64,000 nt of DNA, from contig BPGD01000001.1 of the NCBI GenBank assembly GCA_026002855.1, positions 2,736,001 to 2,800,000 of the forward strand. Reading direction: 5' to 3'. The position numbers and the translations under genes were made by a program. The DNA is from Bryobacteraceae bacterium (lineage in GTDB: Bacteria > Acidobacteriota > Terriglobia > Bryobacterales > Bryobacteraceae). The notes beneath the pieces are model-generated. The model worked only from the letters and a program-made list of their open reading frames with translations, made no database searches and was not told where the DNA came from. Positions 26,260 to 34,486 of this stretch are shown here, one piece after another (positions within the stretch are counted from its first letter, which is position 1; each line of letters starts with the position of its first letter).

Positions 26260-26272
26260 CCGGGGGCAGGCG

Positions 26273-27160
26273 ATGTCGCATTTCAACCTCAGCATGCCGG
26301 TGGAATTCCGGCTCAGGCCATGGGTTCGCGCGGAAACACTCGAATGGCCCGATCTGTTCTGGACGCCGGTGTCCGGCCTCCCCGTGCGCACGGTGGAGAG
26401 GCATTGGGAGAGCGAATTTCTCTGCACGCTCGTGGATCATCTCGCAGCAGACGGCCTCAGCCCCTGCTGGTTTCTGGATGCCGGAATTCTTCAGGGTCCG
26501 CTTCAGGATGCGTTTCTGTCGGAGGCCGCCACCCTGGCTCCCCTGCCCGGATATTGCCGCCATCTCTGGGATCTCCCGCCGGGCGCGGTGGATCCGGCAG
26601 AGCTCGATGCCATCCGGCAGGGGAGGCGGCCTTTCTCCTATGAACTGTTCGCCCGCGGGCTGGCCTTCTGGGTGGACCCGCCCGATTCCGCCGCTTTCTG
26701 CCTTCGCTATGGCGGCTACGGGGGACTGACCGTCCTGTTCGCGGCGCCAGCACCGCAGCCGGATCCCCTGGCTGCTTTTCCGCCCGCCATCTTCGAAAAT
26801 CCGTTCCTCAAGCAGATCGCTCCCGGCAGAGATTTACGCAGGGAGTTCCGGCAGACGCAGCGCGTTGGAGATCCGCGGATGGCGACGATCCAAAAAGAAT
26901 TTCTCAGAGGTTGGGAAGGATTGCCACATTGCGAAAAGGCCCTTTTTGTCGTGCCGAAGCTGAAAAGCCTCGACTTTTTCGCCAATGAGCGCCAGGCGCT
27001 CGGGGCCCTGCTTCAGGTGGCGCCCGTCTGCTTCTTCGAGAGCCATCAGGATGGCGGATTTCTGCTGGTTTCGGCGGGGCCGTTTTCCACACGTCTGGCA
27101 GAAATCATGGCTGAGGTGCGCGCCCGCCTGGACACGAAAGCAACGGAGGAGGCGCAATGA
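26273..27160 (+). CDS. A3: unrecognised cassette protein, family A
   Basis: 295 residues. Family A blocks are RPWVRAETLEWPDLFWTPVS with PVRTVERHW, RYGGYGGLTVLFAAP, ALFVVPKLKSLDFFANERQA and a divergent end motif FFESHQDGGFLLVSAGP. No signal peptide or membrane segment is found. It follows T3 by 13 bases and overlaps B3 by four (ATGA). Function unknown. Confidence 0.55.
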   Translation: MSHFNLSMPVEFRLRPWVRAETLEWPDLFWTPVSGLPVRTVERHWESEFLCTLVDHLAADGLSPCWFLDAGILQGPLQDAFLSEAATLAPLPGYCRHLWDLPPGAVDPAELDAIRQGRRPFSYELFARGLAFWVDPPDSAAFCLRYGGYGGLTVLFAAPAPQPDPLAAFPPAIFENPFLKQIAPGRDLRREFRQTQRVGDPRMATIQKEFLRGWEGLPHCEKALFVVPKLKSLDFFANERQALGALLQVAPVCFFESHQDGGFLLVSAGPFSTRLAEIMAEVRARLDTKATEEAQ

Positions 27161-27924
27161 CCTCATCAACCTCACTGTCCCTGCTGGTTCGTCCACGTGC
27201 GGCGGGGTGGCATCGTGCACTGCTTCGCCCTTCGGCATGGCCGGTATCCCGGTCTCTTATGGCCGTCTGGCGTGACGTCTGCGCCGAATTGCAGGCGAGG
27301 CTGTTCGACGATCCGTCGCGCGTCATCGCCGGACTCCAGATGTGGCGTCTCCATGTGGGCGGGACTGCGGATACTCTGAGCCGGAAAGCGCGCGAATGGG
27401 CGCCGGAAATCGGTGTGGGGGTCTGGCTCGACCAGCCTCCGCCGACCCTGTGGACGGAGGAGGAATTTCTCAAAAACCCGCCGGGCGTTCCGATGCGTCC
27501 CCCGATGTACCAGTTCGTCCGGGTCGCGCCCGCCGACAGGGACTACCTCGCAGTCTGGCGCGAGGTTGGCGGAAATGGCTGCTGGCTGGCGTTTTCCGTC
27601 CAGTCGGACCCGGATGGATTCGTGATGACGGAGGCCGCCGCCTACAAGGCCTGGATCGAAGAGCCCTCCATTGAGGCCTATGACCTTTTTGTACCGTTGC
27701 TGAAGCTGGATTCTTCAGAAAGCCCGCTATTTGCTGACCGAAGCCGGCATCTGGCCGGAGTGACCCGTTATGTCCGCGAAAGCGATGAAGACAGGGGACT
27801 GGTGATTTATTCTGACGCTCCCGTCGAACCTGTGTTCGAATCGCTGGCAAGGCTCGTGCCGGCAGGCCATGCAGCGGGCGGTGCCGCCTACACGGTAGTC
27901 CCGGATCCGGAAACCCGGCCGTAG
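27157..27924 (+). CDS. B3: unrecognised cassette protein, family B
   Basis: 255 residues from ATG 27157 inside the A3 stop. Family B blocks are PPTLWTEEEFLKNPPG, YKAWIEEPSIEAYDLFVPLL and the end motif VRESDEDRGLVIYSDAPVEP. It is closest to B2, which suggests that cassettes 2 and 3 arose by duplication more recently than cassette 1. It is the last gene of the secretion locus; the ECF sigma gene follows 87 bases later. Confidence 0.55.
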   Translation: MTSSTSLSLLVRPRAAGWHRALLRPSAWPVSRSLMAVWRDVCAELQARLFDDPSRVIAGLQMWRLHVGGTADTLSRKAREWAPEIGVGVWLDQPPPTLWTEEEFLKNPPGVPMRPPMYQFVRVAPADRDYLAVWREVGGNGCWLAFSVQSDPDGFVMTEAAAYKAWIEEPSIEAYDLFVPLLKLDSSESPLFADRSRHLAGVTRYVRESDEDRGLVIYSDAPVEPVFESLARLVPAGHAAGGAAYTVVPDPETRP

Positions 27925-27967
27925 ATCCGCGCGCGGCCGCAGCTGTGGCGGTATGATGATTCGATAA

Positions 27968-27994
27968 GCGAGGCGCTCGCCTGGGGCGCCTCGC
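27968..27994 (+). promoter_or_regulatory. 9-bp hairpin in the leader of the ECF sigma gene
   Basis: GCGAGGCGC (27968-27976) pairs perfectly with GCGCCTCGC (27986-27994), immediately before the SD AAAGGA (27995-28000). A -10-like TATGAT lies at 27952-27957. The hairpin could modulate access to the SD or help terminate the upstream operon; there is no T-tract. Confidence 0.4.
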
Positions 27995-28011
27995 AAAGGA
28001 TTTCACGCGCC

Positions 28012-28569
28012 GTGCCGGAAGAATCAGTCACCCAGCTTCTTGAACGCGTCCGCCAGGGCGATGGCAACGCCGTCAATGCGCTCATGCCGCTCGTCTACAC
28101 CGAGCTGCGCCGGCTGGCCCACTCATATCTGGGCGGCTCGAACCGCGACCGCACGCTCCAGGCCACGGCTCTCGTCAACGAAGCCTACATCAAGCTGGTG
28201 GAGAGCGAGGCGCGCAACATCCAGAACCGCACTCACTTCTTCGCCCTCGCCGCGCGTGTCATGCGGCAGATCCTCATTGATTACGCCCGCTCGAAGGCGG
28301 CCCAGAAGCGCGGCGGCGGCGCCGAGAAGCTTCCCCTGCGGGAGGAGGTTGTCTCACTCGACGACGACGCCGACCAGGTGCTCGCCATCCACGAGGCGCT
28401 GGAACGGCTGGCCCGGCACGATCCGATGAAGGCGCGCCTCGTGGAGATGCGTTTCTTTGGCGGCATGACCGCCGAGGAGGCGGCCGAGGCCACCGGACTC
28501 ACGCCCGCCCAGGTCTACCGCGAGCTGCGGCTGGCGCAGGCGTGGCTGCACAAGGAGCTCTCCGCTTGA
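28012..28569 (+). CDS. ECF-type RNA polymerase sigma factor (Acidobacterial type)
   Basis: 185 residues from GTG 28012 (SD AAAGGA). Sigma region 2 (TALVNEAYIKLVESE; FFALAARVMRQILIDYAR) and region 4 helix-turn-helix (FFGGMTAEEAAEATGLTPAQVYRELRLA, quoted here only by its ends FFGGM and YRELR) are both present. It belongs to the ECF group often paired with Ser/Thr kinases in Acidobacteria and Planctomycetes. The stop overlaps the kinase TTG start, so the two are made together. No anti-sigma factor is adjacent; the kinase probably takes that role (known for the group, inferred here). Whether it drives the upstream secretion locus is unknown. Confidence 0.85.
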   Translation: MPEESVTQLLERVRQGDGNAVNALMPLVYTELRRLAHSYLGGSNRDRTLQATALVNEAYIKLVESEARNIQNRTHFFALAARVMRQILIDYARSKAAQKRGGGAEKLPLREEVVSLDDDADQVLAIHEALERLARHDPMKARLVEMRFFGGMTAEEAAEATGLTPAQVYRELRLAQAWLHKELSA

Positions 28570-31073
28570 GCCCCGAGCTTGAGCGACTCTTCCACGAAAT
28601 CGCCGACCTGGACCCGGAAGCACGCCGCCGCTGGCTCGACGAGCATTGCCCCGATCCTTTGCTCCGCGCAGAGGTGGAAAAGCTGGCTGAATTCGACTCG
28701 GGAGCCGAAGAATTTCTGCGCCGGCCGGTGCTGAAACTCGCGGCCGAGATTCAGCCGCCGCCTTCGGCGCCGCGCGAACAGGTGGGGCCCTGGCGGCTGG
28801 TGCGCCCCATCGGCCGCGGCGGCATGGGCACCGTGTACGAAGCCGAGCGGCTGGACGGCGAAGTGCTCCAACGGGCGGCCATCAAGTTCGTTCCGCTCGC
28901 AATGCGTTCTCCGGCGGTACTCGAAAGCTTCCGCCAGGAGCGGCAGATTCTGGCCGACCTGAACCACCCGAACATCTGCCGCCTCATCGACGCGGGCACA
29001 ACCGTGGACGGCTCGCCGTACCTCGTCATGGAACTGATCGAGGGCATCCCCGTTGACGAGTGGTGCCGCAGGCAGAAGCTGGGCGTGCGGCAGATCGTCG
29101 AACTGTTTCTCAAGGTCTGCGCGGCCGTCTCGCACGCACACCGCCATCTGGTGATCCACCGCGACCTGAAGCCCTCCAACATCCTTGTCACTGCGGAAGG
29201 CGAGCCGAAGCTGCTTGACTTCGGCATCGCGAAACTGCTGAGCACGGCGGCGCCAAGCGGCGCCACCACGCTGCGCGCCATGACGCCGGACTTCGCCAGC
29301 CCCGAACAGATCGAGGGCCGGCCCATGAATACGGCCAGCGACATCTTCAGCCTGGGCTGCGTGCTTTACGCGCTGCTCACCGGAGAGCCGCCGCGGCGCG
29401 ATCTCAACCAGGCCCGCTCCATCACGCTGCCGCGCGCCTCCAGCCGCCGGCCCGAGCTCCGCGGTGACCTCGACAATATCCTGAACAAATGTTTGCAGCC
29501 GGAGCCGGAGCGCCGCTATGCCTCCGTGGAGAAGCTGGAAGAGGACCTGCGGAACTGGCTCTCTGACCGGCCCGTCTCGGCCACGGGCGATTCGTGGTCT
29601 TATGTCGCCTGGCGATTTCTGCGTCGCCACCGCTGGAAGGCGGCCGCCGCAGCAGCGCTGGTCATTTCAATTCTGGCCGGCTCGGCCGCCTCCATGTATC
29701 AGGCGCGCCGCGCCGAGCGGCGCTTCCAGCAGCTCCGTCAGCTCGCCGGCGATTTTCTTTTCCAGTTCGAACAACAGATCCGTGACATCGCCGGCGCCAC
29801 GCGGGCCCGTCAATTCGTTGTTCGCACGGCCATCGATTACCTGGAGCGGCTCGCATCCGAAGCGAAAGGAGACTCCGATCTGTTGTTCGACCTCGCCAGC
29901 GCCTACCGGCGAATCAGCGAGATCCAGTATGACCCCGCGGCCAGCAGCCTGGGCGACCTTGCCGGCGCCATGGAGAGCCTGAGGCGGGCGCAGCAACTGC
30001 TGGACGCGGTCCCAGGCGGCGACCTCCGGCTGCGCGAAGAGCGCGTCCGCCTGCTGGTGCGCCAAAGCGAGGTGTTTGAGGGCAGCGGCCGGCTGGACGA
30101 ATCGCTGGACCGGGCCATCCAGGCGCAACGGCTGGCCGACGAGCTGCTTCGGGAAGATGCCCAGAACGACGCGTCGCGCCGCCTTGGGTCGCTCGCCAGT
30201 GCGCGGGCGGCGCGGGCGTGGCGCAGGCGCGGCAACCTGGATGAAGCACAGCGCGCCATCGAACGCGCGATATCTCTCGACCGGCTGGCGCAGACCCATG
30301 ATCTCAGCCTCGACACGGCGCTGCGGCTGGCCGCGGACCTTCGCCTGCTGGCGCGGATCCACGAAGGCCGCGGCGATTATGAATCCGCCATTGCCGTGCA
30401 GCGCGAGGCCAACGACGTGCTCGAAAAACAGCGCCTGCTGACGCCATCCAGTGCGGCGCTGGAGCGCAACGTGATGGTGGGCCAATCGCTGCTCGGCTCG
30501 CTGCTGCTTTACGGACCTCCCTCGAATGAAAGCGAGGCCCGGCGGCTGCTGGAAAGCGCCTGGTGGATCGCCGAACGGCGAGCCGCCGCCGACGTGGCCG
30601 ACGTGCGCGCGCAGCTCGACTTGCAGGCCACGGCCATTCGCTATGCGGCGGCGCTGGTCGGAACCCGGTACTGGCAGCGGGGGGAGGCGGTGCTCGAGGC
30701 GGCGCTCGCCTCCGCCCGCCGGATTCTCTCCAACGACCCCGGCCACCGCCAGGCGCGGCTCAATGCCGCGATGGCGGAGGTGTGGCTGGCACAGTCAGCG
30801 GCCGCTCGCGGCGAGAGCGCGGATGCTGTCGCCCACCGGCGCAGAGCGGCAGCGGCCTACGAGCAGCTGTTGTACGAGTCGCCGAATGATCCCGACGTGC
30901 TCACGCCGTATTTATCCAATGCGGCGGCGCTGGTGCCGCTGTTGGAACCGGGACAACGGGCCGGCTGGTGCCGCAGCGCGCTGGAGAGTCACGCGGACCG
31001 GGCGGGCGGGGCGCTGGTGGACCCGGAAGTGTCCCGGGCGCTGGAGAGGCTGCGGGAGGCGTGCGCCCGTTGA
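28566..31073 (+). CDS. Membrane Ser/Thr kinase with C-terminal helical repeats
   Basis: 835 residues from TTG 28566, which overlaps the sigma stop and is preceded by AAGGAG at 28551-28556; an upstream GTG 28542 lies before this SD. The kinase domain (~75-340) is intact: GRGGMGTVYEAE loop, K107, HRDLKPSNIL, DFGIAKLL, and a SPEQIEG activation-segment end. A transmembrane segment follows (~360-378), then about 450 residues of TPR-like helices, likely outside the membrane. Hanks-type kinases of this layout signal to their ECF partner. It is also a candidate source of the phosphothreonine read by the FHA proteins of the secretion locus (inference). Confidence 0.85.
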   Translation: MSPELERLFHEIADLDPEARRRWLDEHCPDPLLRAEVEKLAEFDSGAEEFLRRPVLKLAAEIQPPPSAPREQVGPWRLVRPIGRGGMGTVYEAERLDGEVLQRAAIKFVPLAMRSPAVLESFRQERQILADLNHPNICRLIDAGTTVDGSPYLVMELIEGIPVDEWCRRQKLGVRQIVELFLKVCAAVSHAHRHLVIHRDLKPSNILVTAEGEPKLLDFGIAKLLSTAAPSGATTLRAMTPDFASPEQIEGRPMNTASDIFSLGCVLYALLTGEPPRRDLNQARSITLPRASSRRPELRGDLDNILNKCLQPEPERRYASVEKLEEDLRNWLSDRPVSATGDSWSYVAWRFLRRHRWKAAAAAALVISILAGSAASMYQARRAERRFQQLRQLAGDFLFQFEQQIRDIAGATRARQFVVRTAIDYLERLASEAKGDSDLLFDLASAYRRISEIQYDPAASSLGDLAGAMESLRRAQQLLDAVPGGDLRLREERVRLLVRQSEVFEGSGRLDESLDRAIQAQRLADELLREDAQNDASRRLGSLASARAARAWRRRGNLDEAQRAIERAISLDRLAQTHDLSLDTALRLAADLRLLARIHEGRGDYESAIAVQREANDVLEKQRLLTPSSAALERNVMVGQSLLGSLLLYGPPSNESEARRLLESAWWIAERRAAADVADVRAQLDLQATAIRYAAALVGTRYWQRGEAVLEAALASARRILSNDPGHRQARLNAAMAEVWLAQSAAARGESADAVAHRRRAAAAYEQLLYESPNDPDVLTPYLSNAAALVPLLEPGQRAGWCRSALESHADRAGGALVDPEVSRALERLREACAR

Positions 31074-31092
31074 AGAGGCGCGCCGGGGCGCG

Positions 31093-31899
31093 TCAGAGGA
31101 GGCCGAGCCCGGCCTCGATCTCAGCCATCCGTTCGCGGATGTACAGCACGAGGTCGTCAGCGTCAGCCGAAACATTTTCGTCCGATTCTGACTGGATCAC
31201 CGCAAACCCGGAGGCCGTCGCCAGGCGGCAGCAGGAGGCGGTGAGGGCCGCATCCGGATCTTCGTCAGTCAGCGTGCGGAGGTTCGCGGCGTGGTGCGCT
31301 GCGGCCGCATCGGCGAGCCGCTTCGGCAGGCGGTGGCGCGCCATGGCCAGGGCTCCGGCCTCGGCATGCGTCATCGAGAAACAGGACAGCTCGAGGGAAA
31401 GGCAGGCTTCCGGCCCGTCCGCCTGCTCGACCAGTTTCGAATAGGCCTCGGGCGCGCAGACGAGGAAGACCAGACGGCCGATGTCATGCAGCAGGCCCGC
31501 CGTGTAATCTTCCATCGCGTCGCTGCCCGCGTCCATGGCGAAATCGGCGGCGAGAATCGCCGTCGCCAGGCTGTGCCTCCAGATGCGACGCGCCAGCGGA
31601 AGACGCGCGACAGGACGGAACATCTGCCGCACGCCATAGGTGAGCACGAGCGCGCGCAGCCGGTCGATGCCAATGAGGTTGACGGCAACCAGCAGGCTGG
31701 ACACCTCGCCGCGCCTGCCGTAGAGCGCCGAGTTGGCCATTCGCAGTACCTGGGCCGCCAGTGCCGGGTCCTCGCTGAGACGCAGGCTGAGCCGCCGGAA
31801 GCTCTGGACTTCGCCGTTCAGCTCCTCCAGCAGCCGGGCCACCACCGGACTGAACGGAGGCAGCGCGTCCAGCCGCACCGGGATCTGCTGGGACGTCAT
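31093..31899 (-). CDS. HDOD domain signalling protein
   Basis: 268 residues covering an HDOD domain: PPFSPVVARLLEELNGEVQS, the SEDPALAAQVLRMANSALYG core, LVAVNLIGIDRLRALVLTYG, and the HD-like HDIGRL. HDOD proteins are HD-GYP relatives that lack phosphodiesterase activity and act in signalling or stress control. It is convergent with the kinase gene (19-base gap) and divergent from the helicase. No other output domain is attached. Confidence 0.85.
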   Translation of the reverse strand: MTSQQIPVRLDALPPFSPVVARLLEELNGEVQSFRRLSLRLSEDPALAAQVLRMANSALYGRRGEVSSLLVAVNLIGIDRLRALVLTYGVRQMFRPVARLPLARRIWRHSLATAILAADFAMDAGSDAMEDYTAGLLHDIGRLVFLVCAPEAYSKLVEQADGPEACLSLELSCFSMTHAEAGALAMARHRLPKRLADAAAAHHAANLRTLTDEDPDAALTASCCRLATASGFAVIQSESDENVSADADDLVLYIRERMAEIEAGLGLL

Positions 31900-31976
31900 G
31901 GAACGGTCTCTCCGCCCTCCAGCCTACTTATCGGCCGCCGCCCCGGCCGCGTGAACGGAAGTGGCCGGGGGCATCT

Positions 31977-31982
31977 TACACT
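31977..31982 (+). promoter_or_regulatory. Possible -10 box of the helicase gene
   Basis: TACACT at 31977-31982 lies 13 bases before the TTG start of the DinG-like gene, so the transcript would have a very short leader. No good -35 is seen. Confidence 0.3.
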
Positions 31983-31995
31983 GGAATCGGAAGCC

Positions 31996-33981
31996 TTGTC
32001 TGCGCCGTTCACTGTCAGGAAGTTCTTTTCGCGTTCGGGCCCCCTCGCGCGCGCCCACCCGAACTACGAGTTCCGGCAGGGCCAGATCGAGATGGCGCTC
32101 GCGGTGGAGGCGGCGCTGGCTGAAAAGCGCCACCAGATTGTGGAAGCCGGCACCGGCACGGGCAAGACGCTCGCCTATCTGGTTCCGGCCATTCTCTCCG
32201 GCAAGCGGGTCGTCATCTCCACCGGTACAAAGAACCTCCAGGAGCAGATCTTCTACAAGGACATCCCGTTCCTGGCGCAGTTCTTCCCTGGCGGCATCAA
32301 GGCCTGCTACATGAAAGGCCGCAGCAATTACGCCTGCCGGCAGAAGATCTACGACGCCGAGCGCGAGCCCATTTTGTCTGGCCTCGAAGAGGTGAGCGAC
32401 TTCGCCATCATCCGCGAGTGGGAAAAGACCACGGACACGGGCGACCGCTCCTCCATCCCGAACCTGCCGGACTCCTCCACTGCCTGGGCCAAGCTCGACG
32501 CCCGCGCCGAGCTCTGCACCGGCCAGCGATGCCCGTCCTTCGACCGCTGCTTCATCACGCTGATGCACCAGCGGGCGCAGGAGTCCGACATCATCATCGT
32601 CAATCACCATCTTTTTTTCGCGGATATCGCAGTCAAAGACAGCGAATTCGGGGCAATTCTTCCGGAGTATTCCGCTGTCATCTTCGATGAGGCGCACGAA
32701 CTGGAGGACGTCGCCGGCCAGTATTTCGGCATCAGCATTTCCTGGAACCAGGTGGAAGACCTGCGCCGCGACATCGCCGCCGTGGCCCGGCGCAAGAACT
32801 TTTTCACGCGCGATCTCGAGCAGATGACCAGGCTTCTGGCCGAGCATGCCGAGAAGTTTTTCCTCCTGTTCCCGCAGGAAGAAGGCCGCTCCGGTTTCGG
32901 CGCCCACAAGGAATTTCTCCGCCGGCATGGCGAAGCGTACCGGCGGCTGCTGTCCACGCTGGATCTGCTGGCCGCGCACCTGTCGCTGGTCAAGGACGCG
33001 CCGGACGAGCTCGTTCCGCTGGTGCGGCGGCTGAAGGCCCAGAAAGAGACGCTGGAGCGGTACATGGAGGCCGCCGCCCCGGACTACGTCTATTGGGTGG
33101 AACGGCGGGGCCGCAACGTGACGCTCCAGGCGACGCCGGTCAACGTGAGTTCGCTGCTCCGCGAGAAGGTCTTCAGCGTGATTCCGACGGTCATCCTGAC
33201 GAGCGCCACGCTGGCCGTTGGCGGCACGTTCGACTACGTGAAAGACAGGCTTGGACTGGACGGCGCGCGCGAGCTGATCGTGCCCAGCCACTTTGATTAC
33301 GCCAGTCAGGCGCTGCTCTACGTGCCGCCCCACCTGCCCGACGTGCGAAACGAGGCCTTCGTGCGCGCCGCCGCCGACGAGGTTCGCGAAGTGCTCCGGC
33401 ACAGCCGGGGCCGCGCCTTCGTCCTCTTCACCAGCTATCAGCAGATGCGCCAGATCTACGAGCGCGTCGCGCCGGCGCTCGATTATCCGGTGCTGATTCA
33501 GGGCGCCGCGCCGCAGCGCGTGCTGCTGGAGCAGTTCCGCTCCACGCCCCATTCGGTGTTGTTTGCCACTTCTTCCTTCTGGCAGGGGGTCGACGTGCAG
33601 GGCGAGCAGCTTTCCTGCGTCATCATCGACCGGCTGCCGTTTGCGGTGCCGAACGATCCCATCGTCGAGGCGCGCGTGCGCGCCATCCAGCAGGCCGGCG
33701 GCAACGCCTTTTACGAATACCAGGTGCCGCAGGCGGCCATCGCGTTGAAACAGGGGTTCGGGAGGCTGATCCGCTCGGCGACCGACCGCGGCGTGCTGGT
33801 GCTGCTCGACAACCGCATCCTGCGCAACGCGTATGGGAAGGTCTTTCTGAACTCGCTGCCGCCCTACCGTCTGACGACCCGCATCGAGGATGTCGAGCGC
33901 TTCTTCGAGCAGCCGACAACGGCATCGCAGACGGGAACCAGCCGGGGCGATGGCGGGCCGGCACTGACCCCCGTTGACTGA
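31996..33981 (+). CDS. DinG/XPD-family ATP-dependent helicase
   Basis: 661 residues from TTG 31996, the first in-frame start next to the family N-terminus; the frame stays open far upstream, but that part is antisense to the HDOD gene. Walker A is AGTGTGKT at 51-58. An Fe-S type cysteine set is present (C104, C114, C174, C179, C185, of which four are probably ligands). Walker B is VIFDEAHELED. C-terminal helicase motifs include FATSSFWQGVDVQGE and the QGFGRLIRS motif VI. DinG-type helicases unwind 5'-3', including R-loops and G-quadruplexes. It lacks an exonuclease domain. Confidence 0.85.
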   Translation: MSAPFTVRKFFSRSGPLARAHPNYEFRQGQIEMALAVEAALAEKRHQIVEAGTGTGKTLAYLVPAILSGKRVVISTGTKNLQEQIFYKDIPFLAQFFPGGIKACYMKGRSNYACRQKIYDAEREPILSGLEEVSDFAIIREWEKTTDTGDRSSIPNLPDSSTAWAKLDARAELCTGQRCPSFDRCFITLMHQRAQESDIIIVNHHLFFADIAVKDSEFGAILPEYSAVIFDEAHELEDVAGQYFGISISWNQVEDLRRDIAAVARRKNFFTRDLEQMTRLLAEHAEKFFLLFPQEEGRSGFGAHKEFLRRHGEAYRRLLSTLDLLAAHLSLVKDAPDELVPLVRRLKAQKETLERYMEAAAPDYVYWVERRGRNVTLQATPVNVSSLLREKVFSVIPTVILTSATLAVGGTFDYVKDRLGLDGARELIVPSHFDYASQALLYVPPHLPDVRNEAFVRAAADEVREVLRHSRGRAFVLFTSYQQMRQIYERVAPALDYPVLIQGAAPQRVLLEQFRSTPHSVLFATSSFWQGVDVQGEQLSCVIIDRLPFAVPNDPIVEARVRAIQQAGGNAFYEYQVPQAAIALKQGFGRLIRSATDRGVLVLLDNRILRNAYGKVFLNSLPPYRLTTRIEDVERFFEQPTTASQTGTSRGDGGPALTPVD

Positions 33982-34074
33982 TGCCGCAAGCGCGGATTTT
34001 GCCCTTCGCGCGTGCCGGCGGCCAGGAGAAACTTCTCGTCACTGCCGCCCCGGATTGGCTGCTGCCACCGGCCG

Positions 34075-34452
34075 TTATTTCTGATGTGCAAGCTGATGCT
34101 GTCGGCAATAGCGCGAACCCGGCAGCGCCGCGCGGCTGCACCGCTTGCCCGAATTCGTGATGGCGGCGCAGCGCACCACCGGGGGCTTGCGGTCCGGCGC
34201 GTCCGGTGTCGATTCGGTCGGCTGTTTCAGCGCGTCGTAAGTGGGCCTGTTCTGCAACGCCCCGCGCTGTTCGGCCAGAGCGCGCAACAACGCCTCCAGA
34301 CGCGATTCCACGGCAGCTACCTGAGCTTTGAGCTGCGTGAGTTCTTCGATCAGCGTGTTGATGCGCTCCGCCTCGGCGGGCGCGGACGCGGCGGGCGGAT
34401 CCGCAAGGGCGCGGATCGACAGCAACACCAGCACCAGCCAGCGGCGGGACAC
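34075..34452 (-). CDS. Small secreted protein with Cys/His tail (DUF5763-like)
   Basis: 125 residues: signal peptide (~1-17), a coiled-coil (INTLIEELTQLKAQVAAVES), a polar linker, and a C-terminal Cys/His motif RCAAITNSGKRCSRAALPGS followed by RYCRQH. This C-x-A-x-T-x2-G-x2-C...YC-x2-H pattern is the short zinc-finger-like DUF5763 signature. A periplasmic coiled-coil carrying it suggests an oligomer with a small metal-binding or disulfide tip. Function unknown. It stands alone between the helicase and the ALDH gene. Confidence 0.65.
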   Translation of the reverse strand: MSRRWLVLVLLSIRALADPPAASAPAEAERINTLIEELTQLKAQVAAVESRLEALLRALAEQRGALQNRPTYDALKQPTESTPDAPDRKPPVVRCAAITNSGKRCSRAALPGSRYCRQHQLAHQK

Positions 34453-34486
34453 GGCATTAAGTAGTGCCCCGCGGCCGCCATTTTTC

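Noticed and set aside
12765-27924. A/B pairs as simple effector-immunity pairs
   Set aside because: A and B appear related to each other, have fixed order and coupling, and lack toxin motifs, signal peptides or membrane segments. Not excluded, but not the first choice.
31291-31995. N-terminal extension of the DinG-like helicase
   Set aside because: The frame is open but is antisense to the HDOD gene, and the family starts near FTVRKFFSRSG. TTG 31996 fits better.
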